Source: Granulosicoccus sp965367215 (GTDB lineage Bacteria; Pseudomonadota; Gammaproteobacteria; Granulosicoccales; Granulosicoccaceae). Taken from it: 14,678 nucleotides of DNA. The position numbers and the translations under genes were made by a program. Under the pieces are notes generated by a model. The model worked only from the letters and a program-made list of their open reading frames with translations, was not told where the DNA came from and did not search any database. Each line of letters starts with the position of its first letter. The stretch's first letter is position 1. Of the stretch, positions 1 through 7,368 are shown in pieces. Location: contig CBDUIJ010000126.1 in assembly GCA_965367215.1 (NCBI GenBank), positions 1-14,678 of the forward strand. Reading direction: 5' to 3'.

Positions 1-748
1 TCGTGGAAGCAGCGGAGAGCTTTGCGTAGAACAGGCCTTCCGGACTGGAATAACTGGCAATGAACTGCGTCAAGGGTGCTGCATTTGTCGTGGTGAGTAC
101 CAGTGTCCAGAACGCCTCGTTCCAGGCAAGGATCACGTTCAACAACATTGTCGAGGCGATGCCGGGAAGGGCCATGGGGGTCAGTACATGTATCAGTTCG
201 GATTTCAGCGAAGCTCCATCCATCCTTGCCGCTTCCAGTATCTCGCCCGGTATCTCCCTGAAATAGGTGAACAGCATCCAGACAATGATCGGCAGGTTCA
301 CCATCGTCAGCACGAACACCAGTCCGACACGGGAGTCGAGCAGTCCCCAGTCACGGAACAACAGGTAGATGGGGATCAATACACCAACCGGCGGCAACAT
401 CTTGGTGGACAGCATCCACATCAGAATACCGCGGGTCTTCTTCGAGGGCACGAAGGCCATCGCCCAGGCAGCCGGTACGGCAATGATCAGACCCAGAATC
501 ACCGATCCGAAGGCGATGATGACTGAATTCATGAAGTAGCGCGGGTAGTTCGAACGGCTGTTGACTTCCTGGTAGTTCTCCATTGTCCAGTCGAAATCGA
601 ACAAGGATGGCTGCAGTGAAATCGCTTCTGCTTCCGTCTTGAAACTGGTCAGTATCGTCCAGAAGATCGGAAAGAAGATCAGTAAACCGAACGCCCAGGC
701 GACAGCCGTATTGACCATGCGTCTGTTTAAAGTGACTTGTCTTGCCAT
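1..748 (-). CDS. smoG: Polyol ABC transporter permease, SmoG/MtlG type (3' end cut by window edge)
   Basis: Inner-membrane permease of a carbohydrate ABC importer (MalG-like branch), forming the channel with SmoF and moving a periplasmic polyol into the cytoplasm using an ATPase not in the window. The frame is open from the ATG at 748 to the window edge: 249 codons, so about 25-30 residues of a usual ~275 are missing. Seen: a first membrane helix at about residues 13-35, further helices at about 72-98, 107-131 and 140-162, and the permease EAA loop with E172-A173-A174 and G178 followed by LPGI near 194-197, which docks on the ATPase. The N-terminal half closely resembles sorbitol/mannitol permeases I know. 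The start follows the smoF stop by 13 nt, and an AAGGAG ribosome site overlaps that stop, so the two are translated from one message. Exact substrate (sorbitol, mannitol, arabitol) is inferred from family resemblance only. Confidence 0.88.
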   Translation of the reverse strand, partial: MARQVTLNRRMVNTAVAWAFGLLIFFPIFWTILTSFKTEAEAISLQPSLFDFDWTMENYQEVNSRSNYPRYFMNSVIIAFGSVILGLIIAVPAAWAMAFVPSKKTRGILMWMLSTKMLPPVGVLIPIYLLFRDWGLLDSRVGLVFVLTMVNLPIIVWMLFTYFREIPGEILEAARMDGASLKSELIHVLTPMALPGIASTMLLNVILAWNEAFWTLVLTTTNAAPLTQFIASYSSPEGLFYAKLSAAST

Positions 749-761
749 GACGATATGCTCC

Positions 762-1631
762 TTACAGATCCAGGTTCTTGCCGACGAGGCGCATCAGAAA
801 GATGGCAACGATATTGGCCAGAATGACAGCGACGATACCGCCGGCCGAACCACCACCTACATCGAACTGCAACAGCGATTGCATGTAGACAAGGTACGGA
901 ATGTTTGTGGATGCGTATCCCGGTCCACCAGCCGTGGTAACCAGTATTTCCGCGAATATCGACAGCAGAAAAATGGTCTGAATGAGTATGACGACCGTTC
1001 CGGCACGGGCCAGATGCGGCACGATGATATGGAAGAAGCGTGACAGGGCGCTGGCGCCATCCATCTCGGCGGCCTCGATCTGCTCACTATCCAGTGACTG
1101 CATGGCGGTCAGCAGAATCAAGGTTGCAAACGGCAGCCATTGCCAGGAGACGATCATGACGATCGAAGCCAGCGGATGGTGGCCCAACCAATCGATGGGT
1201 GTCGAGCCGACCAGTTTGGACAGGAAGGCAAACAGACCGTTGGTGGGGTTCATGAACATGTTCTTCCACACCAGAGCCGAAACCGTGGGCATGACGAAGA
1301 ACGGTGCGATGAACAGCAAGCGCACGATGCCCTGGCCGAACATGGGCTGATCGAGCAACAATGCAAGCAGGGTTCCACCGATCACCGTTATGCAAAGCAC
1401 GCCTATCACGATGATGAGTGTATTACCCAGCGCCTCGAAAAATGCAGGGTCGGTGAGAAAGTACTCATAGTTGGCAAAGCCGGCAAACGACTTGACCGGA
1501 TCCAACAGGTTGTAGAATTGAAATGAAAAGTACAGCGTCATCGCCAGCGGTACAATCATCCATAGAAAAAGCAGGATGACTGCGGGCGATATCATCGCCT
1601 TGCCAGCGGTACGCGAATGGGTGGTTGACAT
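762..1631 (-). CDS. smoF: Polyol ABC transporter permease, SmoF/MtlF type
   Basis: Second inner-membrane permease of the polyol importer (MalF-like branch, 289 residues, full length). Seen: helix near residues 14-36, a periplasmic loop, helices at about 70-94, 104-123, 153-175 and 205-230, a C-terminal helix, and the EAA loop E186-A187-A188 with G192. I start at the ATG at 1631, giving MSTTHSRT, because GGAGGAG lies just upstream. A longer frame exists from a TTG at 1646, but that would put the ribosome site inside the gene. It lies between smoE and smoG, the usual gene order of this operon. The 252-nt gap to smoE is long for an operon and carries a stem-loop, which may make permease expression lower than that of the binding protein. 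Confidence 0.9.
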   Translation of the reverse strand: MSTTHSRTAGKAMISPAVILLFLWMIVPLAMTLYFSFQFYNLLDPVKSFAGFANYEYFLTDPAFFEALGNTLIIVIGVLCITVIGGTLLALLLDQPMFGQGIVRLLFIAPFFVMPTVSALVWKNMFMNPTNGLFAFLSKLVGSTPIDWLGHHPLASIVMIVSWQWLPFATLILLTAMQSLDSEQIEAAEMDGASALSRFFHIIVPHLARAGTVVILIQTIFLLSIFAEILVTTAGGPGYASTNIPYLVYMQSLLQFDVGGGSAGGIVAVILANIVAIFLMRLVGKNLDL

Positions 1632-1791
1632 GATCTCCTCCGTCAATCCGGACGAATAGGAACAGCCCTGTTCTCGCGGCTGCGTTTACAAGCTTACAGT
1701 CACCGGCTCGGATCATGCCTCTGACTGATACTGCAACTGGGTTCTCACCCAACCGACAATACACTGCAAGGCTAAAGTGTTTTGCTGGAAA

Positions 1792-1846
1792 AAGCCAAAG
1801 GGGCGTCCCTGCCCTTGCCCTCACGGGGCGTATCCATCCTTGGCTT
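1792..1846 (-). promoter_or_regulatory. Stem-loop in smoE-smoF intergenic region
   Basis: On the minus strand AAGCCAAGG (1846-1838) pairs with CCTTTGGCTT (1801-1792), with one bulged base, around a ~36-nt GC-rich loop, and is followed by a short T-run. Stem-loops between a binding-protein gene and its permease genes are a known way to stabilise the upstream message or to terminate part of the transcripts. Here that role is inferred. The long loop and short T-run make an efficient terminator unlikely. The rest of the gap (1632-1883) has no gene I can support. Confidence 0.4.
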
Positions 1847-1883
1847 ACTGATTTATTACTGTACTACCCTTTATACCGCAAAC

Positions 1884-3200
1884 CTACTTGGGATAGCCAG
1901 CCTTCTTCATTGCACGCTCAGTCAGTGACTGTGCATTCTTCAGAGCTTCCTCGACACTGCTCTGACCGGCCAGAGCCGCTGCGAACTGTTGGCCAACGGA
2001 AGTTGCGATGCCCTGGAATTCAGGAATGGCAACGAACTGGACGCCAACATAAGGTACTTCTTCAACCGTAGGATTGGTTGGATCGGCAGCCTGGATGCTC
2101 GCCAATGTCATGGCAGCGAAAGGCACTTTCTGATACTCAGGGTTTTCGTACAGTGAAGTACGTGTGCCCGGAGGTACGTTGGCCCAGCCTTCGTTGGCTG
2201 CTACGAGTTCTGCATAAGCCTTGCTGGTTGCCCAGGCAACAAACTTCTTGGCAGACTCTTCTTTCTCGGTACCGGCAGGAATTGCCAGTGACCATGCCCA
2301 CAGCCAGTTACCGCGCTTGCCCAGACCGTTGTCAGGTGCCAGTGCGAAACCAACCTGGTCGGCAACCTTGGAATCGTCTGCATTGGTTACGAAAGAAGCT
2401 GCAACCGTTGCATCAATCCACATGCCGCACTGACCGTTCTGGAACAATGTGAGGTTTTCGTTGAAGCCGTTGGAAGATGATCCTGGAGGTCCGGCATCAT
2501 TCATCAGGTCAACGTAGAAGTTCAGAGTATCGGCCCATGGCTGCGAATCGAATTGCGGATTCCAGTCCATGTCGAACCAGCGCGCGCCGAATGAGTTGGC
2601 TGTTGCAGTCAGGAACGCCATGTTCTCACCCCAACCCGCTTTACCACGCAGACAGACACCGTAGATTTCGTTGTCCTTGTCAGTCATGGCACGAGCTGCC
2701 TTGCCGATGAATTCCCAGGTTGGTGCTTCAGGCATTTCCATGCCGGCTTTTTCCATCAGGTCCTTGCGGTACATGACCATGGAGGACTCACCATAGAAAG
2801 GTGCGGCATAGAGCTTGTCGTCAACAGACAGACCGCCGCGGATGGCTGGCAGGATATCGTCAACATCATAGTCATCGCCCAGTCCTTCCAGTGGCAGCAA
2901 CCAATCGCGATCGGCCCAGATAGGCACTTCGTAGGTACCGATGGTCATGACGTCGAACTGCCCGCCCTTGGTAGCGATATCCGTCGTGACCTTCTGACGC
3001 AGAGCATTCTCTTCCAGCGTGACCCATTCCAGCTCGATGCCGGGGTTCTTGCTGGTGAAGTCGTCAGTCAGCTTCTGCATGCGCACCATGTCACCGTTGT
3101 TGACGGTAGCAATGGTCAGGGTTTCGGCACTGGCGGACAGCGAGACGCCGGCTGCCATGGCAGCGACGGTCAGGGCGATGGCACTTTTTTGCATTCGCAT
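1884..3200 (-). CDS. smoE: Periplasmic polyol-binding protein, SmoE/MtlE type
   Basis: Extracytoplasmic solute-binding protein (family 1) that captures a sugar alcohol in the periplasm and delivers it to SmoFG. 438 residues, the usual length. Residues 1-25 form a classic Sec signal peptide (MRMQKS, a hydrophobic core, then ASA before ETLTIA) with no Cys at the cleavage site, so it is a free periplasmic protein. The mature N-terminus with TIATVNNGDMVRMQKL, then LEENALRQKVTTDIATKGG and FDVMTIGTYE, matches sorbitol/mannitol-binding proteins I recognise. The start ATG at 3200 is preceded by GGAGGAG at good spacing; a second in-frame ATG two codons later is less well placed. It is first gene of the transporter operon and reads from the 449-nt regulatory gap upstream. 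Ligand identity (D-sorbitol, D-mannitol or another polyol) is inferred. Confidence 0.92.
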   Translation of the reverse strand: MRMQKSAIALTVAAMAAGVSLSASAETLTIATVNNGDMVRMQKLTDDFTSKNPGIELEWVTLEENALRQKVTTDIATKGGQFDVMTIGTYEVPIWADRDWLLPLEGLGDDYDVDDILPAIRGGLSVDDKLYAAPFYGESSMVMYRKDLMEKAGMEMPEAPTWEFIGKAARAMTDKDNEIYGVCLRGKAGWGENMAFLTATANSFGARWFDMDWNPQFDSQPWADTLNFYVDLMNDAGPPGSSSNGFNENLTLFQNGQCGMWIDATVAASFVTNADDSKVADQVGFALAPDNGLGKRGNWLWAWSLAIPAGTEKEESAKKFVAWATSKAYAELVAANEGWANVPPGTRTSLYENPEYQKVPFAAMTLASIQAADPTNPTVEEVPYVGVQFVAIPEFQGIATSVGQQFAAALAGQSSVEEALKNAQSLTERAMKKAGYPK

Positions 3201-3349
3201 ATTTCTCCTCCGGGAGATTTTTCAAATTGATGCGGTATTTACAACAACTGCAATGTACGCTCGTCACAAATGCCAGAACAGTACAAAAGCAGCTAATATC
3301 TATGCTTTTTTTGCAAGTGAGAGAAAAAGTGTACGGATTTGCACCATTA

Positions 3350-3378
3350 CCTTTAGGTACGGGCCTAATCTGAGTCAA
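3350..3378 (-). promoter_or_regulatory. Candidate sigma-70 promoter of smoEFG
   Basis: On the minus strand a good -35 TTGACT (3378-3373) is followed after 17 bp by a poor -10, TAAAGG (3355-3350). It would start transcription near 3343 and give a leader of about 140 nt. The weak -10 fits a promoter needing an activator. Assigned by eye; other starts in this AT-rich stretch are possible. Confidence 0.3.
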
Positions 3379-3404
3379 GAAAGGACTATTTGTGACTGAC
3401 CAAA

Positions 3405-3420
3405 CATGACTTAAATCACA
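3405..3420 (-). promoter_or_regulatory. CRP-like binding site upstream of smoE
   Basis: On the minus strand TGTGA-TTTAAG-TCATG matches the CRP consensus TGTGA-N6-TCACA at 8 of 10 positions. Its centre is about 69-70 bp upstream of the transcription start predicted from the candidate promoter, close to class I CRP positions. Catabolite control of a polyol importer would be sensible, but a single 8/10 match arises by chance fairly often. Confidence 0.3.
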
Positions 3421-3500
3421 CTATTTGCCAGATTCGGGGCCGTTTGACCCCGCTGTGCGGACACGATTGCGAGCGTGCCCGTAACGTATCGGCAGCGCAA

Positions 3501-3515
3501 TGTCATCAAATGACA
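3501..3515. promoter_or_regulatory. Perfect 6-3-6 palindrome, possible regulator site
   Basis: TGTCAT-CAA-ATGACA is a perfect inverted repeat. It lies inside a looser outer pair, TAACGT (3482-3487) and ACGTTA (3515-3520). It is in the non-coding gap between the HAD gene and smoE, about 300 bp upstream of the smoE start. The form suits a dimeric transcription factor, but no regulator gene is present in this part of the window. Confidence 0.35.
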
Positions 3516-3553
3516 CGTTATTCAAGAAACAAGGCGTTTTTCGTCAATGCTGT

Positions 3554-3599
3554 GTTGCTGTTTGACAAAACAGTAGCGATTCACAGCCAGCAACTGTGA
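3554..3599. repeat. Cluster of short inverted repeats downstream of the HAD gene
   Basis: Three perfect inverted repeats overlap here. GTTGCTG (3554-3560) pairs with CAGCAAC (3588-3594). CTGTTT-GACA-AAACAG lies at 3558-3573. TCACAG-N7-CTGTGA lies at 3581-3599. They follow the HAD gene stop on the minus strand by about 50 nt. No T-run follows, so a standard intrinsic terminator is not shown; a factor-dependent end or a processing site is possible. Together with the sites at 3350-3420 and 3501-3515 this is what the 449-nt gap at 3201-3649 holds; I see no gene in it. Confidence 0.35.
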
Positions 3600-3649
3600 G
3601 GTGACGCTCGATCAGCCTTGCGCGAAACCGGTAAGCGGCAGGCCGGCAA

Positions 3650-4342
3650 TCAGCAGGAAGAGGTCTCGCTGAAGGTGTAGTCCGAGTTCTTCAGTATCGT
3701 CAGGGCATGATGCAGACTGTCGCAGACTCGATGCCCGAGACTCAACAGCTCCGCTGTCGGTGGCACCAGGTCCGGAATCTGGAATACCGTACAGCCTGCA
3801 GCGACGCCTGCCTTGACCCCATTGAAGGAATCTTCGAATACCAGCGTTCGCGAGGTGTCAGCCTCTATCGCCGCAGCCGCGGTCAGAAAGATTTCCGGGT
3901 GCGGCTTGCTGTGGCGCACCATGTCTCCGCCGACGATATAGTCGAAGCGTTTGATGATGCCAGTGCGAGTCAGTTTCAGGGCGGCTATGGGCGTGGCGCT
4001 GGAAGTAGCGACAGCCATTCTGATGCCTTCGGATGCCAGCCATTCAAGCAGCTCTTCAACACCAGGCTTGAGCAGCACCTGACCATCGGCAATCAGTGCA
4101 TGGTAACGCTGCGCCCAGTCAGCACGAAATGCCGGCAGATCGACCTGTTCCCCGATGGCGTCACCCAGTATCGCCATCAAGGCGGCCTCATTACTACCCA
4201 CGATACTCAGAAACAGCGGGGTTTGATCGGCCAGGCCATTATCCGAACACGTGGCCAGAAAACTTTGCAGCGACAGTCGTTCACTGTCGATCAACAGGCC
4301 GTCCATATCGAACAGGGCCGCATCGGGTTTCACTGAAGTCAT
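3650..4342 (-). CDS. HAD-superfamily phosphatase, sugar-phosphatase/beta-phosphoglucomutase-like
   Basis: Cytoplasmic haloacid-dehalogenase-type hydrolase of 230 residues, normal for this subfamily. Seen: motif I FDMDGLLIDSE with nucleophile D12 and acid/base D14, a helical cap domain at about residues 22-90, motif II VATSS (S/T at 113-115), motif III K146 in HSKPHPE, and motif IV E170-D171-S172. These are the hallmarks of the YniC / 2-deoxyglucose-6-phosphatase / beta-phosphoglucomutase group, which acts on sugar or polyol phosphates. The frame stays open upstream to 4804, but that part lies over the exporter gene; the protein homology starts at the ATG at 4342. It is last gene of a three-gene operon, 38 nt after the exporter. 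Its true substrate cannot be read from sequence. Confidence 0.88.
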   Translation of the reverse strand: MTSVKPDAALFDMDGLLIDSERLSLQSFLATCSDNGLADQTPLFLSIVGSNEAALMAILGDAIGEQVDLPAFRADWAQRYHALIADGQVLLKPGVEELLEWLASEGIRMAVATSSATPIAALKLTRTGIIKRFDYIVGGDMVRHSKPHPEIFLTAAAAIEADTSRTLVFEDSFNGVKAGVAAGCTVFQIPDLVPPTAELLSLGHRVCDSLHHALTILKNSDYTFSETSSC

Positions 4343-4380
4343 CGCTTGCAACTCGATCGTCTGGAGGTCAGTCAGGTAAA

Positions 4381-5274
4381 TCAGCCTACACCCTGCGTTC
4401 GGGCATTGCTGCGTGACAGCACGTATTCCCGATAGGCAACATAGACACCGCTGAAAGCCACGATGGCAGCACCCAGCAAGGTTGGCCAGTCGACCGTTTC
4501 CTGGAAGAACACGTACCCGATCGTCAATGCCCAGATGAGTACCAGATAGTGGAATGGCTGCAGCACGACCGCCTCTGTCAGTTGCAGTGCCTTGATCAAC
4601 ATCATGTGCCCGCATATCGAGGTGGCACACAACATGGCCAGCAACCTGATCGTATCGGGAGAGAGCGGTTCCCACAGGGATATGGCAACCACGCCGGAAG
4701 CGATGGCACCAATGACGCCGAAATACAGCAGTGAGGTTGCGAAGCTGTCGTGTCGCGAGACCTGCCGAGTCAGCAGATTGTACAGTGCGAAGATCACGGC
4801 ACATAACAGCGGTATCAGCGCATTCGGATCAAACACCGCCAGACCCGGCCGCAGAATGATCAGGGTACCGACAAAGCCGATGATCACGGCAAACCAGCGG
4901 CGATGCCCGACCTTTTCACCCAGCATGGGAACCGACAGAGCCGCGACCACCAGAGGGAAGCAGGCGAACAAGGCATGCACCTCTGCCAGACCCAACACAC
5001 GCAAGGCGAATGCAAACAGCACGATCTCCGAACACATCAGCAAACAGCGCAGCAGCTGTCGCAAAGGAACCTGCGAGCGCACGGCCTTTCCGACGCCACC
5101 ATTGAAAGCGGCAAACAGACAGGCGAAGATAGCGAACGCGGCGAAGCGTACGAAGACGATCTGCGCTACCGGCAATTCCTGCACCAGCATCTTGGTGATG
5201 GCATCCTGCACGGAAAAGATCAGGGTCGACAGGATCATCAGCACGATCCCGCTCATGGGCGTTGTCAGGTTCAT
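4381..5274 (-). CDS. EamA/DMT-family transporter
   Basis: Inner-membrane transporter of the drug/metabolite superfamily, 297 residues, with ten predicted helices in two EamA repeats (about residues 8-140 and 150-285). Seen: an N-terminal segment ending in a helix with SVQDAITKML, a Pro/Glu-containing helix LAEVHALFACFPLVVAALSVPMLGE typical of the fourth helix of repeat one, and the matching YLVLIWALTIGYVFFQE in repeat two. Family members export amino acids, purines, sugars or other metabolites. The ATG at 5274 overlaps the stop of the oxidoreductase gene as ATGA, so translation is very likely coupled. It may export or exchange the substrate or product of its neighbours; direction and cargo are unknown. 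Confidence 0.88.
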   Translation of the reverse strand: MNLTTPMSGIVLMILSTLIFSVQDAITKMLVQELPVAQIVFVRFAAFAIFACLFAAFNGGVGKAVRSQVPLRQLLRCLLMCSEIVLFAFALRVLGLAEVHALFACFPLVVAALSVPMLGEKVGHRRWFAVIIGFVGTLIILRPGLAVFDPNALIPLLCAVIFALYNLLTRQVSRHDSFATSLLYFGVIGAIASGVVAISLWEPLSPDTIRLLAMLCATSICGHMMLIKALQLTEAVVLQPFHYLVLIWALTIGYVFFQETVDWPTLLGAAIVAFSGVYVAYREYVLSRSNARTQGVG

Positions 5275-6335
5275 GGGCGTATCTGCTGCTGATCCAGTGA
5301 AATCATCCGAGCGGATGTACTCGCCAGTGAGATCGCTTCGACAACCCGCAGGTTCGCCAATCCATCCTCGACACTCACTCGAGGCACAGTCTCTCCACGC
5401 ACCACCTCGAGAAAATGTGCCAACTGCCGCGACAGAGGATCGACCTGCTCTCGTGCCCGGACTGCCTCATTCATCCGCAACCACCACGAGGACTCCTGCT
5501 CAGCCGGGTGAAACCGCGTCGTCAGGGTCGGCACGGACAAGCTGCCACGGGTCCCCGCAATCCAGTAGCAGTTCTCGTCATGCTGCTGCGGGTAGGCAGG
5601 ATTTTCACCGGATGTCAGCTCCCAACTGGCGGCACTGGCAGCCGTATCCGACAACAGGAAGGTCCCGAGAGCGCCACTGGCGAAACGCAGATTGATGCCA
5701 ACGGTATCCTCCACCTCGAACTGCCTCATCGCCCTGGATGCCATCGCCTGGACATGCGTGATCTCCCCCATCAGCATGCGCAGATTGTGTACCTCGTGAA
5801 TCATGTTGATCAGAATCGGTCCACCACCTGACTGACTTCGCCACGGTGCCTGCTCGAAATAGTCGGCAGGCTTGTAGAACTGCGCGCTGCCCATGATGGA
5901 TACCAACCGCCCCAGCTGACCGCTGGCGATGGTTTCGCAGGCTCTGGACATGATGTCACTGTGCGCACGGTGATGCCCCACCAGAACGGGTACCCCACAG
6001 CGTTTCACCTCCTCAGCCAGCACCAGACCACTGGCATGATCGGTCGCGACCGGTTTCTCCAGCAACACCGGAATGCCGACGGACAGGCATTGCCGTGTCT
6101 GCTCTACATGCAAGGCGTTGGGTGTGGCGATGATGACGGCATCTGGCCGCTGTGAGTCCAGCAAGGCCTGCAGAGAGTCGAAGTGCGGAACCTGGTATGT
6201 GGCGGCCAGCTCAGCGGCATTGTCACCGGGGTCCACAATCGCCTGCAGGCAACACCCGTCATTGGAATTGATGGTTCGGATATGGACGTGTCCGATCAGT
6301 CCAGCACCCACCACCGCGATCTGCAATACCGTCAT
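5271..6335 (-). CDS. Gfo/Idh/MocA-family NAD(P)-dependent oxidoreductase
   Basis: Cytoplasmic dehydrogenase of 354 residues. Seen: an N-terminal Rossmann fold with G10-A-G12-L-I-G15, an acidic turn after the second strand (IVDPGDN near 33-39), the family EKP motif at E93-K94-P95 with the catalytic-site lysine, and a C-terminal alpha/beta domain with a Gly-rich GGGPILINMIHEVHNLR stretch that supplies active-site His residues. The family oxidises or reduces sugars, inositols and other cyclic polyols. It is first gene of the operon with the EamA exporter and HAD phosphatase; GAAGG lies about 12 nt before the ATG. A sugar or polyol substrate is the natural guess given the neighbours, but the family is too broad to name one. 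Confidence 0.9.
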   Translation of the reverse strand: MTVLQIAVVGAGLIGHVHIRTINSNDGCCLQAIVDPGDNAAELAATYQVPHFDSLQALLDSQRPDAVIIATPNALHVEQTRQCLSVGIPVLLEKPVATDHASGLVLAEEVKRCGVPVLVGHHRAHSDIMSRACETIASGQLGRLVSIMGSAQFYKPADYFEQAPWRSQSGGGPILINMIHEVHNLRMLMGEITHVQAMASRAMRQFEVEDTVGINLRFASGALGTFLLSDTAASAASWELTSGENPAYPQQHDENCYWIAGTRGSLSVPTLTTRFHPAEQESSWWLRMNEAVRAREQVDPLSRQLAHFLEVVRGETVPRVSVEDGLANLRVVEAISLASTSARMISLDQQQIRP

Positions 6336-6372
6336 CGAAATACAGGCCCTTCAACAATCCTGCATCATCTCA

Positions 6373-6401
6373 CTTATAGGCCGATGATGTCTCGACGCCA
6401 A
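6373..6401 (-). promoter_or_regulatory. Candidate sigma-70 promoter of the oxidoreductase operon
   Basis: On the minus strand TTGGCG (6401-6396), 17 bp, then TATAAG (6378-6373). The -10 matches 5 of 6 and the -35 matches 4 of 6 with ideal spacing. Transcription would start near 6366, about 30 nt upstream of the ATG at 6335. It separates this operon from the dgkA operon upstream. Confidence 0.5.
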
Positions 6402-6413
6402 GGGCCCTTGCGT
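6395..6413 (-). terminator. Weak hairpin after dgkA
   Basis: ACGCCAAGG and CCTTGCGT form an imperfect hairpin with one bulge and a very small loop, about 20 nt past the dgkA stop. No T-run follows, so it is a doubtful intrinsic terminator. It also overlaps the -35 of the next promoter. Read-through from dgkA into the oxidoreductase operon is therefore possible. Confidence 0.25.
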
Positions 6414-6433
6414 ACCGAGTTCGACAATGCGCT

Positions 6434-6823
6434 CTACAAGCTCAGCAACACCTCGACCCAGGTATAGCCCCACAACAGCAAGGCGAGCAGGACGGCAGCC
6501 GACCCCATGTCCTTGGCCCTGCCGGAGAGCTCATGGAACTCGGCACCAACGCGATCAACCACCGCTTCCAGTGCACTGTTCAGAACCTCGACAATCAATA
6601 CCAGTAGCGTGATGGCAACCAGCAACATGCGATCGCCACGTTGCAGATCCAGCACAAGGCACAGGGTCAGCGACACGACGGCCAACAGACACTCCTGCCG
6701 AAAGGCGGCCTCGCCCTGCCAGACCGCAAGCAGCCCCTTCACGGAGTAGCCTCCTGCCTTGATCAGTCTCGTCATACCGGTATGCTTGGCCGGTACGGTT
6801 TGTTCGGATTCGTTGATCAACAT
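6434..6823 (-). CDS. dgkA: Diacylglycerol kinase DgkA
   Basis: Small inner-membrane enzyme that phosphorylates diacylglycerol with ATP to phosphatidate. 129 residues, three transmembrane helices after an N-terminal amphipathic segment. Seen: GMTRLIKAGGYSVKG near 16-30, E38 in EAAFRQE, E79 and E86 in the VEVLNSALEAVVDRVG block, and HELSGRAKDMGSAAV, all nearly identical to E. coli DgkA (E28, E69, E76). I start at the ATG at 6823; the longer frame to 7006 lies over the upstream gene. It follows the yqaA-like stop by 5 nt and is last in the operon. In E. coli DgkA recycles the diacylglycerol left by phospholipid headgroup transfer to glucans and lipid A. Placement behind eptA fits the same job here. 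Confidence 0.96.
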   Translation of the reverse strand: MLINESEQTVPAKHTGMTRLIKAGGYSVKGLLAVWQGEAAFRQECLLAVVSLTLCLVLDLQRGDRMLLVAITLLVLIVEVLNSALEAVVDRVGAEFHELSGRAKDMGSAAVLLALLLWGYTWVEVLLSL

Positions 6824-6828
6824 GTTCT

Positions 6829-7368
6829 TCAGTGACGGTTGAAATGGATGGTGAGCGAGGTCACCAGATAGAAACGCAAGGCGCGACCGATTACAACGGT
6901 TGCCAGAAATGGCAATAACCCGACATGCAACAGACCGGCGGCCAGAGAAAAAATGAATAGCGGTAGAGGCAGCAATGCGGCCAGAAACACCAGACTCTCG
7001 CCCCATTGTCCCAGGGCATTGATCAACCGGCCGAACAGGCTGCTGGCAATAAAACTGTCATCCCATGACAGATAGCCCTGTACCAGATGCCCCATGGCAT
7101 AGCTGTAGACGGCCCCGACACCGGAGAACGCTGCAGCCAGTATCACAAAGCGCATGGCCATGCCTGGTGCTCTGCGAGTCAGCGGAACCAGAAGAACTTC
7201 GACCGGCAACATCGGAACACCGGCTTCCAGTGCGGACCAGATCCACAGCGAGCGTTCACCCGCTCCGGCAATCAGATCATGGATGTATCGCCGTGACAGA
7301 CAGCAACGGATTCGCGACAGCTGTCGCAACGCCATATCCGCATGCTTGTCTTCCAGCTCGTTCATCAT
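6829..7368 (-). CDS. YqaA-like DedA/VTT-domain membrane protein
   Basis: Inner-membrane protein of 179 residues related to the YqaA branch of the DedA (SNARE-associated/VTT) family. Seen: ALEAGVPMLPVEVLLVPL near 46-63, matching the re-entrant loop with its conserved Glu and Pro residues, then helices, and a second re-entrant part PLPLFIFSLAAGLLHVGLLPFLATVVIGRALRF near 131-163 that ends with the family GR-RF signature. DedA relatives are linked to phospholipid or undecaprenyl-phosphate flipping and to polymyxin resistance. The ATG at 7368 shares one base with the eptA stop (TGATG; another ATG follows at 7365). No clear ribosome site is seen, so re-initiation after eptA is likely. The longer frame to 7416 overlaps eptA and is not used. 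A lipid-flipping role is inferred. Confidence 0.82.
   Translation of the reverse strand: MMNELEDKHADMALRQLSRIRCCLSRRYIHDLIAGAGERSLWIWSALEAGVPMLPVEVLLVPLTRRAPGMAMRFVILAAAFSGVGAVYSYAMGHLVQGYLSWDDSFIASSLFGRLINALGQWGESLVFLAALLPLPLFIFSLAAGLLHVGLLPFLATVVIGRALRFYLVTSLTIHFNRH

Noticed and set aside
3091..3378. Minus-strand open frame of 95 residues upstream of smoE
   Set aside because: It runs into the smoE signal-peptide region in another frame, is Cys/Arg-rich and lacks a ribosome site; the region is better read as leader and promoter.
3605..3652. Possible frameshifted C-terminus of the HAD protein (an alternative frame continues as a short hydrophobic peptide to about 3610)
   Set aside because: The HAD protein is already full length for its family, and the hydrophobic tail has no counterpart I know in these enzymes.
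4343..4804. Open frame extending the HAD gene upstream by about 150 residues
   Set aside because: It lies over the EamA exporter in another frame, has no membrane or HAD-like features, and the HAD homology begins at the ATG at 4342.
4592..5695. Plus-strand open frame of 367 residues
   Set aside because: It is antisense to the exporter and oxidoreductase genes, is rich in Arg, Ser and Thr, has no recognisable domain, and both genes beneath it have full family motifs.
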